Assembly (NCBI RefSeq): GCF_026262505.1
Contig: NC_067205.1
Coordinates: 7,440,001-7,504,000 of the forward strand
From: Trichomonas vaginalis G3
Taxonomy: Eukaryota > Parabasalia > Trichomonadida > Trichomonadidae
Direction: 5' to 3'
DNA: 64,000 bases
Shown one piece after another: positions 9,226 through 20,509 of the stretch. Position 1 is the first letter of the stretch; the number at the start of each line of letters is the position of its first letter. The notes beneath the pieces are model-generated. The model had not been told where the DNA came from, did no database searches, and was given only the letters and a program-made list of their open reading frames with translations. Both the position numbers and the translations under genes were made by a program.

Positions 9226-10865
9226 TTAAACATTTCTATTCATCAATATTTCATCATATGAACTTCTATACTGTGGTGGTGTACCTGTTGGATGATATTT
9301 CAAACCTTCATCCGGTGTCCATGTCCAATATGTAGTCCTAGTAAACCAAACCTGAGGAGGATTTGTCACCTTTGAACAGTAAGTGTCATTTTCACCCTGA
9401 ATGATTGGATAAGCTTTCACTTGTACTGTAACTTGTGAGTTGAAAGTTTCTAATCCATCAAAGAATATACCCGCTCCATCACGTTGAACTGGAATAGTGC
9501 ATAAGAATGAAGTTTGGTCTTTCCATGTTCTAGCTAATGGCGTGCCATCATCTGCATTCAGTGGTCTAGTTAATGAGTCCTCGTATTCTTCTGTGCATTC
9601 ATTCACTCCATCTAAATCAGAAGCTTGAAGCATACGTGTAAAGAATATGTCGCCCACTGTGGTCATCGCTTGATCGGGGAAGTTTCTGGAATCTATAGTG
9701 ACCTGAAGACCTCGAAGCATTGGATTTTCTAAAACGTTCTTTGCATTGCATTCTTCGGAAATGTTAACACAACATCTGTAACATTATGAAGAGCGTATGA
9801 GAAATCTGAGCTAATACCTTCAGGAGTGATGCAACCTCCATTTAGTGAACGAACGTCAATATGTTGAGCTGGAATCATGAATGGATCTTCCTTACTGAAT
9901 AAACGTGGTATTGCTTTAACTGATTCTTCAATTAAACCGTATCCTGGTGTAATGCATTTATCCTCTAAAACTTCCATCTTTGTGCATGAAATAATAACGT
10001 CATCAACTGTTGCGTCAGCAGATGTAGCGGCTAAGCTTGTAATTAATTTGGCAGGAAGTCCGATTTGTTGGAATTTGCGATCATATTTATAAACATGATT
10101 CATAATCTTTTCATAATTTTCATCAGTTATCTTTTCATAAACGTAATTTTGTAAATCAGCAACTCTTAACGGGTCAACCTGACAAAATACTAAAGTATCC
10201 CTGAAAACATAATATTTAAGAATGATATCACCAAATGATTTAGGATAATCATCGAACGCCTGAAATGCTAACAAATCATTTACCGGAATAATCATATCAA
10301 AAGTGACATCAACTTCTTCATTTGCTCTCTTGAAAACTTCTGAAGGGTCAATATATTTACCACATACTGAGTTATCATATTTTTGAACATTATTATATAA
10401 CGAATGAACAAACTTTTTAACTTTCCTTTCTGATTTTGGTTTATATGTTGCAAATGCGAAAGATTCACGGGCGCAATCCATCTGAAGATAACCGGCATCA
10501 CCTCTTTCAGTTTCTACTTCTAATTGTTTAAAGCTTTGATTTGATGATTTGTAACCAACGAATAAACGCATGCATTTAAAAGCGGCATCACATGTGAAAG
10601 CTTTATTTGAAACTAGAGTTGCTTTAACTTTGCGTTTAATATATGTGTCACCTAATTGGTTCACATCATGAGCCGGATTCGTAATTCTTAAATGAGTTTG
10701 TTTATCATCAAAATATGGAGCATCAGAGTCATAGCATGAATTTTCAAGTTCTCTATAATATCTTCTACCGTCATTCTTTGCGAATATTTCATTTATCTTT
10801 TCGAATGAATGAAACACATTTCCATTAATCGGTTTAGTGTTTGGCACCAAATAGTTAGTCGTCAT
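9226..10865 (-). CDS. Major capsid protein (double-jelly-roll type) of A, broken
   Basis: About 545 codons with about one break. Large beta-rich protein; diagnostic-looking stretches include AFKCMRLFVGYKSSNQ, IILKYYVFRDTLVFCQVDPL and a C-terminal FNSQVTVQVKAYPII strand followed by a short charged tail. Size, position next to the ATPase and counterparts in C (37540-39256) and B (12830-14405) fit the Polinton hexon-like major capsid protein. Identification rests on these features; no profile search was possible. The start follows TTTTTTATTTATTAATAA. Confidence 0.65.
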
Positions 10866-10934
10866 TTATTAATAAATAAAAAATCAAAATTAAAAGATGA
10901 AAATGAATTTTTAATTTTAATGAAATAATCAACT

Positions 10935-11150
10935 ATGGCTGCAGGTATATTTAAGAAACTGTGGGATAAAGTAAAAAGAGGAGCGCATAAAGTTTGGGAA
11001 ACATTGAAGAAGGGAGCAAATTGGATATTTAAGAATAAAGAAGCAATTAGTGACGTTGCTGAATCAATAACGCCAAAAGCCGCCCCAATAAGAGAAGTTT
11101 TAAATAAAGGAGAAAAAGTTTATCAAAGACTACAACCGATACTAAGATAA
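10935..11150 (+). CDS. Small amphipathic virion-type peptide of A (pVI/pX-like)
   Basis: 71 codons, intact. MAAGIFKKLWDKVKRGAHKVWETLKKGANWIF is a cationic amphipathic helix, followed by a second helical part. The N-terminus almost repeats that of the neighbouring minus-strand gene cut by element B (MAAGFFKKLWDGIKK), so the two are paralogues. Adenovirus pVI-like membrane-active peptides are a known feature of Polinton-type viruses; assignment is by resemblance. Convergent with the cut gene, 29 bp apart. Confidence 0.55.
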   Translation: MAAGIFKKLWDKVKRGAHKVWETLKKGANWIFKNKEAISDVAESITPKAAPIREVLNKGEKVYQRLQPILR

Positions 11151-11179
11151 AAATAATTTTAAAATAATTTATTTTTCCA

Positions 11180-11335
11180 CTATCTACCTCCTATTTTATT
11201 AAGTATTCCTTCAGCAATTCCACCAACTGCGTTACCTGCTTGTGCTCCCATCGCCGGATTACCTGCTTTAGTACCTAATACTCCACCTATGATAGTTCCT
11301 GCCGTTTTCGCTACTGGTGCCAAAAAGTTTGCAAT
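11180..11335 (-). CDS. C-terminal part of an A virion-type gene cut by element B
   Basis: Gly/Ala-rich coding sequence (PVAKTAGTIIGGVLGTK, then MGAQAGNAVGGIAEGILNK) up to the left end of element B. The other part is at 33113-33193, on the far side of B and in the same orientation. The Gly-zipper hydrophobic stretch suggests a membrane-active virion peptide. The interruption is the insertion of B. Confidence 0.65.
   Translation of the reverse strand: MANFLAPVAKTAGTIIGGVLGTKAGNPAMGAQAGNAVGGIAEGILNKIGGR
11331..11335. repeat. Target-site duplication of B, left copy
   Basis: GCAAT immediately before the left TIR; the same five bases follow the right TIR at 33108-33112. A-element coding sequence continues on the far side of each copy. 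Confidence 0.85.
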
Positions 11336-11571
11336 AGTTAGTATACATATCATGGGTACGGCGGCACTGCGTTCCACCTTACCCATTATATGTGAATTTG
11401 ACACTTTACGAAACCGTTAACGTATATTTTACAACACAAACGACAACACTAACTTAACCTTAAATATTTACAAAGCCACCAACCACTTCACCTCACTAAC
11501 GTTTTCACCAACCACTTCACCTCACTAATGTTTTCACAAACGACTTCACTAATGTAAAAAAATAAACGTTC

Positions 11572-11892
11572 TCACTTACAAAAGTATTGCAACTCCTCCC
11601 ATTGCTGTGCTTCATATAACAGCTCATAATCTTCTGACTCACTTTCTTCTTCATATAGGTCAAAATCACTGTCATAGTTTATACCTGTAAGTTTTGACAA
11701 AGCTAATGAAACACGCTTACCGTTTGTATCGTATGCTTGTATAAACTTTCCATTATGCTTGTAGTCATAAACGCTCAAACTAACTTTACCCTTTCTCCCT
11801 CGTATCTGATAGAATGTATTTTCACGAGGAACGAAGAACAAATTCTTGAACTCATGACCGTTGTAGTTTGTTATCTCAATAGTTTTCGTCAT
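11572..11892 (-). CDS. 106-codon TIR-encoded protein, left copy
   Basis: Intact ORF wholly inside the left TIR of B, identical in protein to the copy at 32551-32871. MTKTIEITNYNGHEFKNLFF, a beta-rich core (FYQIRGRKGKVSLSVYDYKHNGKFI) and an acidic tail (YEEESESEDYELLYE). No known family recognised. Promoter-like TTTTATTTTTATATAA lies just before the ATG, within a run of AAAATAAA repeats. Being doubled by the TIRs it would have two doses per element; a regulatory or terminus-binding role is only a guess. Confidence 0.65.
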   Translation of the reverse strand: MTKTIEITNYNGHEFKNLFFVPRENTFYQIRGRKGKVSLSVYDYKHNGKFIQAYDTNGKRVSLALSKLTGINYDSDFDLYEEESESEDYELLYEAQQWEELQYFCK

Positions 11893-11986
11893 TTATATAA
11901 AAATAAAATAAAAATAAAATAAAAATAAAATAAAAAATTAATGATATCACCACTCCCACACGTATGAAAACATAGCACAAAAATAA

Positions 11987-12036
11987 ATTTAGGTGAAGTG
12001 GTGAGATCTCACCTCTTTTTTCACCCTGTTGAATTC
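11987..12036. repeat. Palindromic GGTGA site in left TIR of B
   Basis: AGGTGAAGTGGTGAGATCTC, then CACCTC and TTTTTTCACCC: one member of the window-wide site family made of GGTGAAA-type direct words leading into a GGTGAGATCTCACC palindrome. Confidence 0.75.
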
Positions 12037-12042
12037 ATTGCT

Positions 12043-12279
12043 TTATAACTCTCTTCCTTTCTCCAACTCTTCTAACTTCTTCCTAAGTTCAGCAATGTTG
12101 TCCTCATGAAGTTTAATCTTTCTCAAAATTCCTTCTTTATCTAATGGTTGCTTTATCTTTCTAAACTGAACTCTACCATCCTTCATAGTATGAATGTAAA
12201 AACCTTCTGGAATAGTTCCTGATTTAATGTATTCTACCAAGAACTTTTGCTTCATTGCTTCAGTGACTTTATTTGTCAT
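12043..12279 (-). CDS. Small protein with FY...KDGR motif, B
   Basis: 78 codons from the ATG at 12277-12279, after a TTTTTATTTGATTGAA leader. Motif GFYIHTMKDGRVQFRKIKQPL recurs as SFYYVSQSKDGKIYVRKRKVPL in the 141-codon protein at 14433-14858. The C-terminal half is a charged coiled coil (LHEDNIAELRKKLEELEKG). Its last codons and stop lie in the TIR. Probably a virion or DNA-associated protein; unknown. Confidence 0.5.
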   Translation of the reverse strand: MTNKVTEAMKQKFLVEYIKSGTIPEGFYIHTMKDGRVQFRKIKQPLDKEGILRKIKLHEDNIAELRKKLEELEKGREL

Positions 12280-12328
12280 TTCAATCAAATAAAAATTTTA
12301 ATATTAAATAAAAAGAACGTTATTTTTT

Positions 12329-12800
12329 TCAGTAAGGAAACGCAGGAGTTTTACGATTTATTTGTGGTGTAGGTTCTAGTTTAAATGTTGGAGTCGGTTT
12401 AGGAGTTGACTTTTGAACAGGAGTTTGTACTTCCATAGGTTCAGGAGTCATTGAAGGTTTTGCTTGTGAAGGCGTTGGTTTTGACGTTGGTTTTGGCGAA
12501 GGTGTTGGAGTTTGTTTAACTTCAGCTACTTCAGTATTATTTACAACATTTGCTTTATTTCTTTCAACATCATTACTGCTCCTGCTGTAGCTAGCAAACC
12601 TAGTGGGAGACCATATTTTATATAAGGACTTGACCAAATGCTATTTTTGACAGGAGCTGGTGGAACACCTAACCTTGGTGAGACTGCTCTTTGCCATTGT
12701 GCAGCTCGTAAGAAATATTCAATAGGTGCTCCCATAATCGTTTGGTAAAGTTTGTTTCATAGATGGTGAAGGTTCACGAGAGCTTGATGAAGAACTCATT
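12329..12800 (-). CDS. Membrane-anchored Pro/Thr-rich protein of B, broken
   Basis: A short Ser-rich N-terminus is followed by a hydrophobic segment (YIKYGLPLGLLATAGAVMML) and a long Pro/Thr/Lys tail (PTPSPKPTSKPTPSQ and similar). About two breaks. Stands directly before the capsid gene on the same strand. It may be a membrane-linked virion protein; no family recognised. Confidence 0.45.
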
Positions 12801-12829
12801 TATAAGCTTTAAAAATAAACGTTCATCCT

Positions 12830-14405
12830 TTATTCCTCACTGTCGTCCGTAGCTAAGTTATAGTCATCTAATCTTATTATTGGGATTCCATTAGCACGCA
12901 CCTGAATGGCAAAGCAACAATCCCTCATAAATCCAATAAGTGGCTTTGGTACGTTTTCAGTTGCTAGTTCAATAGGTCCTTTAACAGACAATTTGTATGT
13001 TATTGGAGCAGTAGATGTTTGACCTTGCTGGAAGCAAAAGTCCACTTCTGTTGGAAAACCACATAAGAAATGTGTGTTGTCATAGCTATCCCATTTATGT
13101 TCCACACTACCATCATCCACCAATGACCTCATAACATCTTCATTAAATCCAATCATATCATTGTTTGTATTGCAAGCGTTCGCAACCATTTCATAAAATA
13201 CAGGTCCATATGATTTTTCAGGTTCTGCAGGCATATTTCCATAAGCTCCCATGGAAAGCTGAAGATATTTAAACTTAGGGCTCTCAAAATTAACATAATA
13301 GTTGTCTTTCTTTCTAAATAGTGCCCAAATACTTTTAACATTAATAGGCGTATAAGCTGCTGTAAATGTTGCACTTGAACTATCTGTATTCTTTGAGAAT
13401 GAACCGTCCATAGGAATCCAATCCATAACTTTAACAGGAAAACATAAAGCCTCGTTTGTATAATGTTCTACAAGTTCTGTATAAATGTTAGGGTCTAAAG
13501 AGAATGACTTTGGATGAATGAAACATTCATTAAAATCCATCTTTGTTCGAAATAGTTGCTGGGTTACAGTTGTAATAGTAACTGTTCCACTAGCTTCTAT
13601 TGCCTTCGTTATCATAGTGAATGGTTCATTCCATGGAACAAATTTATTTGTCGGTGGATTTGAATCTGAAGCAAATGCAACTTTAAGAGTTGGATTGAAC
13701 GCAATGATATCATTTTACAGATATAGATGTGCATTGTAAGGCGTCGCTACTGAACTTTACTTTAAGCTGAATGTTTCCTGCAAAAGCTGGAATAAATCGA
13801 ATAGCTTCTAATGGAAGGAATCTTCTAACAGGAATTCTTAAACGAAGCTTAAAATCAAATGATTTTCCTGCTGTAATTGGACCACTAACAATTTGTCCTG
13901 TTCTGCATGTTCCCGAATGACTCCATACATCTTCATGTCGAGTCTTTGAGAAAACATCTACTTTCTTTATTTGTTCGGTAGTTTGTGAGTTTGAAGTTAT
14001 ATATGCTTCTTCTCTTGCGTTGTCTTGAGAATATACGATACGACCATTTGCAAGGATTTGATATCCAGCAACTGCATAGAAAGCGTCATCGAAACCAATC
14101 CAAAATCCTGGTGGGTTTGTTTTATTGGAACCTGAACCAATTTCTTTATCTACAATAAATTGACCTTCCATTTTATACGTAATGAATGTATTGTAAAGGT
14201 CCAACATATTTTCACCAGGAGGTGAGAGATTGAATGTTACCCATGTGTTATCTTTAGCAGTTCCAGGTTGTGATGGAATCTTTGCGTCAGAATATTTTCT
14301 ATTAGTGTCACCAATTTGAACTGCATTGTCTATGATATCGAAATATGAGCGAATCTGATGAATATGCTCTGCTGGAGTAAATTCGTTTAACTGTTCGTTC
14401 TGCAT
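12830..14405 (-). CDS. Major capsid protein (double-jelly-roll type) of B, broken
   Basis: About 525 codons, about one break. The N-terminal part has NTWVTFNLSPPGENMLDLYN, GFDDAFYAVAGYQILANG and a strand AFAGNIQLKVKFSSDAL typical of the end of a first jelly roll. The C-terminal part has SIWALFRKKDNYYVNFESPK, a cysteine-rich FPTEVDFCFQQG stretch and ends in an acidic tail. The start follows ATTTTTATCCGAAGTAAATAC. Size and place fit the Polinton hexon-like capsid; the ends are supported by counterparts in A and C. Confidence 0.65.
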
Positions 14406-14432
14406 GTATTTACTTCGGATAAAAATATCTAT

Positions 14433-14858
14433 TTACTTCATTATTCTCACTCTTCTTCTTGACATTCGTGGTGGAAGTTGTTTCTTGACATTTTCAATGA
14501 ACTGTACATTCTCTTTTGTCTCAACTTCTTTCACTGGTGGGTCAGGGTTCTTTGACTCGGTTTGCTTTTCAATGAAATTCACGAACTTTGCAATAAGCTC
14601 TTGGTTCGTTATTGAAAGTACATCTGGCTTCTTTTCTTCTGGTTCTATTGACTTTTCAGTTTGAACAGAAGGTTTTATATGGTCTTCACCCTTGCCATGC
14701 ACCTTAATGTTGTCGCTTTCTGCATTCGCTAATGGAACCTTTCTTTTTCTTACATATATTTTACCATCTTTACTCTGACTTACGTAATAGAAAGAATGTT
14801 GTATTCCTCTTGCGTCATTTAATATAATAGACTCTCGCTCTGATTTTGACAAGCTCAT
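14433..14858 (-). CDS. 141-codon KDGK-motif protein of B
   Basis: Intact. Residues about 20-45 read SFYYVSQSKDGKIYVRKRKV, like the 78-codon gene at 12043. The remainder is charged and likely disordered, ending in the basic PPRMSRRRVRIMK. Same strand as and just upstream of the capsid gene. The basic C-terminus suggests DNA or capsid contact. Family not recognised. Confidence 0.5.
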   Translation of the reverse strand: MSLSKSERESIILNDARGIQHSFYYVSQSKDGKIYVRKRKVPLANAESDNIKVHGKGEDHIKPSVQTEKSIEPEEKKPDVLSITNQELIAKFVNFIEKQTESKNPDPPVKEVETKENVQFIENVKKQLPPRMSRRRVRIMK

Positions 14859-14903
14859 TTTACATCGGTTAAAGTTTTAATTTTATTTTTTATCTGCAGT
14901 CAA

Positions 14904-15152
14904 ATGACTCAGACAAGTCCTACGGACAAGACCCAAGGGGTCATAGATGTTGAAGCATTGAAGAAAGAAATTCGTGAGCAAATTTTATCCGAACTGAAGG
15001 AACAAAAGCCAGAGAGACCAAAGAGAAAACTTAGTGAAAAACAACTTGCTGCATTAGCTGCTGGAAGACAAAAGAACCCACGTTTGCTGGCGAAGAAAGC
15101 TAGAGAAGAAGCTGAAGCAAAAGCTAAAGAAGCTGAAGCAAAGAAAGAGTAA
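14904..15152 (+). CDS. Small Lys/Ala/Glu-rich coiled-coil protein of B
   Basis: 82 codons, intact. ALKKEIREQILSELKEQ helix, then RPKRKLSEKQLAALAAGRQK and an Ala/Glu/Lys single alpha-helix tail. The K-L-x-x-x-Q-x-x-x-L-x-x-GR pattern is common in small DNA-virus basic proteins. ATG 19 bp after TTTTTTATCTGC. Diverges from the 141-codon gene. Likely DNA-associated (inference). Confidence 0.5.
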   Translation: MTQTSPTDKTQGVIDVEALKKEIREQILSELKEQKPERPKRKLSEKQLAALAAGRQKNPRLLAKKAREEAEAKAKEAEAKKE

Positions 15153-15175
15153 ATGGTTATTTTTATCCGAATTAA

Positions 15176-16034
15176 ATGTATAGACAAATACCTTTATCTG
15201 TTGCGTTCAGTAGTGAAAACCCTGACGTCAAAATAAAGGGGAACAGAGTAACGTTTAAGTTTCCAACAGACTGGATTGTGAACATAAATGAAGAGAAGTA
15301 CATTGGCATAACATCTATGTATATAACACGTGCTTTCAGAAAGGTTGACTTTATACTTCAAGTCGAGATAGAAAATGACGAACAGTCTTTAAGCGCCCAA
15401 AACATTCACATATACAAATACTTTAAAGACGATACAACATTGCAACAATGTATGATTTCATTTAATGAGATGTTCGAGAAAAAGTTCAACATTGAAGTAC
15501 AAACTTTACAGCCTTTACGTGAGTTTCTTGCACAACTGAAAGAAGAAGGTAGTCAGCCACAACTTATAGACTTTCATTATGAATTTAATGAAAATGAAGA
15601 TGGAACACATGACTGTCAGTTTGTTGTATTCTCACCATTCAATGAAGTCGCTAAAGAGAAAGAAAATCCATTACATATAAGATTTCAAATCTCTGAACCA
15701 AGTGATGATTTCAAGAATGTTTTCAATTATGATGCAATGCTTCCGAGGAAAAATGAATTTTCAAAGATTGTAACACCTGGCATTTTGGGATAGAAAGCAA
15801 GCTATATTATATTCAAACTTAAGTAAGGGAGTTGAAAATGAGTTCATTGGTCATACAAGAACTTCACCACTTCCTAACCCTAAATACTATAAATTAACTG
15901 GCTTCAATCGTGAGTTTTGGATAGACATGTTCTCCACTCATGACCATAACTGCCCAGTGTTCTTGCCTCCAGACCATAAGGACTGTCTCTACATTGAAGC
16001 ACAACTCTTAAACTCTACCATCGCAGTATTGTAA
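15176..16034 (+). CDS. Minor capsid candidate, FP-W family, short copy of B, broken
   Basis: About 285 codons with about one break. The N-terminal strand VTFKFPTDWIVNINEEKYIG is the family mark, seen as YEYPRHWVEYVGGEKAI at 30710-31594 and YRFDYPLRWLRDPSVTKAIG at 55874-56722. The C-terminal part resembles the NSFLC...PLY...LELSF end of those proteins. The start is set by ATTTTTATCCGAATTAA just before ATG. B and C each carry two members. Probably a minor capsid (penton or cement) protein by pattern and place; unproven. Confidence 0.5.
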
Positions 16035-16056
16035 AATCTACGCTAGCTTTATTTTT

Positions 16057-16154
16057 ATCACGAATGACCTCATTGCTGACCTCATTCATGACCTCATTCA
16101 TGACCTCATTGCTGACCTCATTCATGACCTCATTGCTGACAAAAATAAATGACC
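16057..16154. repeat. Short tandem repeat TGACCTCATT
   Basis: About seven units of GACCTCATTGCT / GACCTCATTCAT (12-15 bp) between the convergent minor-capsid and PolB genes of B, followed by AAAAATAAATG. Noncoding spacer; it may help 3' end formation, but there is no direct sign of this. Confidence 0.75.
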
Positions 16155-19100
16155 TCAGAACTTCAACTTACGAATAAAGCTTGTTTTAGTCGTTATTGAG
16201 AAGTTAAACTTCTCTTCAAAGCAAGGTTGACATGACTTACATAAGTCAAATCCAATCTCTTGACCGTCATAAAGTGCTTTATAAAGTTTCATGACACTGA
16301 ACTCAGAGTCTTTGTCAAATTTTCCTTGCGGAACCATTAAACCTTTATCTTCATCATAGAAACACTGAACAGAGTCAGGAAACATTTCATTAGCGGTTAA
16401 AGTAATAACATCTTGCTTCACGCCTTTCATTCTGCAGTGAAATGCAACTTCATTTAAATCGTTAGTGAGTAAGTCTATGTAGGTCTTCTTTCCACAAAAT
16501 ATTGACTTGTATGCTAAACTTTGTTTTCCAGGTGTTATTTCTGCGAAGTCGCTATGAAATTGACCAAGGTTTTTACCAATAAGTTCTCTACCGTATCTCT
16601 TCTTAAACTCTTCAGCTAAACGAGGGATATCTTCATTGTAAATGTGCATCGAATCTGTATCCTGGTAAAATATTTGAAGTCCCATATCTTCAGCAGTACA
16701 GAATACTTCATTCATTATTCTCTTCGACATAGACAGAATATTAACACCAAGTGGACAGAAGTTAAAGTGTCTGCAAATGCTTTTCGTTAGCTTGAAAATA
16801 GTTTTATCTGAACCATCCAAACCTTCGAACTTCACTATATGGTTGTAGTTTCTGATGGCATATCTTATAGCATCTTTGTCAATTACTATGGTTATTTTTG
16901 ACTCAATAGGAGATAGAATAGTTTGCCATAAAATACTGTTCAGAATGAGCTTTATATTTTTGCAAAGGATTTCCTTCTTTCTATACTTTAACCTTAACTC
17001 AAACAACTTCTTTACTTCATCTCTTATTCTAATATCTCTGTTTCATCGTAGTAGTATCCTTGCAACACTTCACATTTGACACCTTGATATTTTATAAGGT
17101 CTTGTAATGTTATAATGGTCAACAATACATGAGACAGCAAGAGTTTGAACTTCTGGGAACGTTAAGTTCTGGATTTAGTTCAGGGTCACAAACTATTAAA
17201 GGAAAGTGTCTATGTAGCTAATCTCTTTTATCTAATGAGAACAAAGAAGCCAGACATAAACTTTTCACCAATGGGTTCCTTTTGGTCGTCATCGAATAAA
17301 GTTTCATGAGATACTCTGTGCTTAACATTTCTTCTTTCTCATAACCTTTGGAATTCCTTCTAAAGTATAAAGTCTTGCTATAGCTGATGGATATAATGAA
17401 ACAGCGTCGAAATCAGCAATGAGTTTCTTTTCGCTCTTTTGTTTCATGTTATCTGACAGCATACATCTTCCACCTTGAATGCATCTGAAATAAATTCTCT
17501 TGGTTTATTTGAGAGGTCATAAAGATTTCCATTCGGGAAGTACACTCTGTTCTCAAAATAATTTGTTAGCAATTGAACAAATACTAACGTAGTCATAAAC
17601 GTTTAAATCAAATTCTTTCAATATGTCATTGCGGAACTTAACAAAACCTTCTCTTAAAATTCTTACATCTTGTTTGCAATAAAATGTGCTATACTTTTTC
17701 TAAGTCGAAGTGGTTTTCATCTATTCTGCAACCTTTGATGGAATCTATGTTTTTCATAAATGTATCTGCATCCTGGATAAACTTACATGCTTCAGAAATG
17801 ACACCAGTTCTGTTGTCATTTGCTAACAAACTGCTGTAGTAGTTGTATGGAAATACTTCTTTCGGTCCTGTTTGTAAGTTAAACATAGCAGGAAATAGTT
17901 TAAGCTTCTTATTTATAACACTGTAAGAGTCTTTTATAATAATTGCCCTTCCTTTATATAAGCCAGTTATTTGCATTGTTCGTGAACCTTTAATGATGGA
18001 GTTCCTTTCACTTCTGTCATGTGTCTTAAGATGAAGTTTATATCATAGCTGAGGTTATGGAAATATATTAAACTCTTGTCAGGAAGTCGTTCCAAAAATT
18101 CTGTTGCACAGTTCTGACCCCAAATGCTTTCACTCACTGAACCATCTTCACTGTCATAACAGATGTTAAAAGCTTTATGAAAGCCATCGTACTACACTCA
18201 AAGTCAGCAAAGAAAACGTGCTCAGGAATGAACTTACATTTATTTATTTACTTCTTTTGACTCGCTTTCTTCTTCAGTTGTACACAATACTTTGGAGCAT
18301 ATGTCAAATCTTTAAATGGTGCAAGGTTCTGTTTATATAAGTCAGTCGTATATGTGAAAAGTTCTCCATAAGAAATAGGTTCGAAATATTTGCACTCCCA
18401 CAATGTTTTCATAACATCCCATAGCGGTGTAGTTCTATCCATGCGAACTACATATTTATCTTCTCTCTTTGTATAAATCTTCATCTGTTTCTCAATGTTC
18501 ATTCCACCACACTCCTTCAAGATTTCTATATAGTTGCGAATGAAATATGTTGTCATTGGTAAGTCTTTCATTTAGCATGTAGTGGTCTTCAACAAGAAGT
18601 AAGTCAATAGTTCGAACAGTTTCACATTCTTTTGGTATGTATCTCTTTATTTCATTATGTCTTGAGTCATTGAAATAACCAATGGTAACATTAAATGCTA
18701 TACCTGTTGCGTCAGAAATTTCTTGTACTTTACTTTGAGGAAAGTCTCTAACACGAATGACTTCTCTCATGTGGTCAATAGTTTCTTCATTTACTCCAGC
18801 CTGAATGCAAGCATAAACGAAACAATTGTCTTCTGTCATAAGTGCTGCAGTTCTTTTGTTCAGTTCATTGAAGATTTGGTAGCGTTCAAGATTTATAGGT
18901 AATGTGCAAAGATACTTCCAGAACTGACCGCTTCTCTTCTTATAAAACTTCTTTTCACCATTATCTTTCCAAAAGCTTTCTATAAGTGCTGGGTTTTCCT
19001 GTTTGCTTAAGAGCTTCCAAAATGGCTTTCTGGTCATTTGTCAGTGTGCTTTCATCTCTATATGGTCTCTTTTTTTGGTTTGCCTTTCTTTACATCTGAC

Positions 19101-19927
19101 ATCGTTAAGCCTTCATATTCTGTTAAATCATACATCTTTATTTCAGTAAGATTCTTTATGTTTGTCAAGAAGAAGTCATAGTGCATTTCAACAATACCTG
19201 CAGCATTTGCTTCTATCTCTGATATAAAGTTCTCCTTCAAGAGCTGATGTAGTAATGTTCCAATATTATTGAGGTTTAACGTAGAACATTCATACTTTCC
19301 ACCAAGTTTATAACATACCATCCATCTTTGTTGGGAGTTTATTTTAATCTTCTCTAAGAGTCTCATGAAAACCTTACCGAAATGTTTGTGTAAGTAGTCT
19401 CTGTTTGGTTCATCTAAAGCTTCGATGTTAAAGTCAATGAGTCTATTGCCTGACTTCACATTTCTCTTCCTATTCTCTTCATCTTTCTTTAACCATCTCT
19501 CACCTTCTTTTGGTTTGTCGTCAATGGAACGAATGACATCGTTAGCTTTGCGAACTTGTTCTATAGCACTTTTAAACATCTCTCTTCTCTGTTGTTTCAG
19601 TGTGTCGTCTCTTCTTCTTGTTTCACCAACGTTTGCATTTGTTATGTCAAACATTTCTCTTCTTACTTCATGAGGTACTGAACGTCTATGATATAAGTCA
19701 ATAGCAACGTCATTTAAAGGAAATGCTCTTGCATGGACTTCGTCCTCGCCGCGTTGCGGCTTTATGAACTCATGAATTCTATCATAAGTTATTTCACCAT
19801 TGTAGTCATTGAGGATGTCAGCGAGTGCTTTTTTGTTTGTTGCGTAATGTTTTGCAACATCTATGTTAGCTTCTGTAAGAAGTTGTTTTATTTCCGAGTG
19901 TTCTAACTTAGACAACTTCCGATACAT
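16155..19927 (-). CDS. Protein-primed family B DNA polymerase of B, broken
   Basis: About 1,250 codons, the usual size for Maverick PolB, with four to six breaks. The palm motif C reads FYQDTDSMHI (YxDTDS), followed by thumb-like sequence (GKQSLAYKSIFCGKKTYIDLL). The N-terminal third is a charged helical extension also present in C's PolB. It includes a conserved VEDHYMLNERLTN stretch matching VHNHFMLNESLTN in C. It would copy linear element DNA from terminal-protein primers, as in the DNA_pol_B_2 group. The start follows TTTTTTTATTTCCTACTAAAG. Confidence 0.85.
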
Positions 19928-20016
19928 CTTTAGTAGGAAATAAAAAAATATTTTTTGAAAAAATTAGATTAGATTTTTTAAGTTATTTTTCAAAATAATT
20001 TAATATTTTTATTTTA

Positions 20017-20490
20017 ATGAAACACATGCAAGATTGCAAGTTCTTTTCATACAATGCTCTCGCTACTGCCATCAAGAATGAGTTCAATAGTGCTTCAAAC
20101 GTCAATGTTATCTTTAACAAGAAGTTTGTGAAAGAATCTAAGTTTGGTCAGTATGTCAGACCATTAGCTATCGTCATTGACCGCAAACGTTATACTTCAC
20201 AAGAGTTAGCAGTAGTTTTGAAACAAAAGGGTTTCTTCGTGAATGTCAAAGATACTCATTATACTGTCATAAAGAACTCTAACATTGACTTCTTCAGTAT
20301 TGCTTTAAATCTTTCCGAACAGAAAGAATATAAGAAGGGTGAAACAAATGTGAAATATTATCCTTCATCTCTGAAGACAATAACGAACAAAGATGTCATA
20401 CAAAAGTTCTTACCAAAAGTTGAAGAAGCTTCAATTGACATTGACGAAGGAAGTGAAATGGTTGAAGAAATTGACCCTGAAGCTATTTAA
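20017..20490 (+). CDS. 157-codon conserved small protein of B, unknown
   Basis: Intact, ATG right after ATATTTTTATTTTA. Mixed alpha/beta start (FFSYNALATAIKNEF), central AIVIDRKRYTSQELAVVLK, acidic tail ending EEIDPEAI. C has a possible equivalent at 42279-42697 whose tail ends NIDIDPEMF, and each lies in the replication half of its element. Divergent from PolB (90 bp) and convergent with a KilA-N gene (20 bp). Function not recognised. Confidence 0.55.
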   Translation: MKHMQDCKFFSYNALATAIKNEFNSASNVNVIFNKKFVKESKFGQYVRPLAIVIDRKRYTSQELAVVLKQKGFFVNVKDTHYTVIKNSNIDFFSIALNLSEQKEYKKGETNVKYYPSSLKTITNKDVIQKFLPKVEEASIDIDEGSEMVEEIDPEAI

Positions 20491-20509
20491 GCAAAAATAT
20501 ATTTTTTGG

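Larger units (their letters stand above)
11336..12059 (+). repeat. Left terminal inverted repeat of element B
   Basis: Inverted partner of 32322-33107. It begins AGTTAGTATAC and contains a stem ATGGGTA...TACCCAT, about 30-bp tandem repeats rich in CTTCACC (about 11477-11560), a 106-codon ORF, and a palindromic GGTGAGATCTCACC site near its inner end. The inner boundary lies in the last codons of the neighbouring 78-codon gene, so the TIR supplies that gene's stop. Confidence 0.93.
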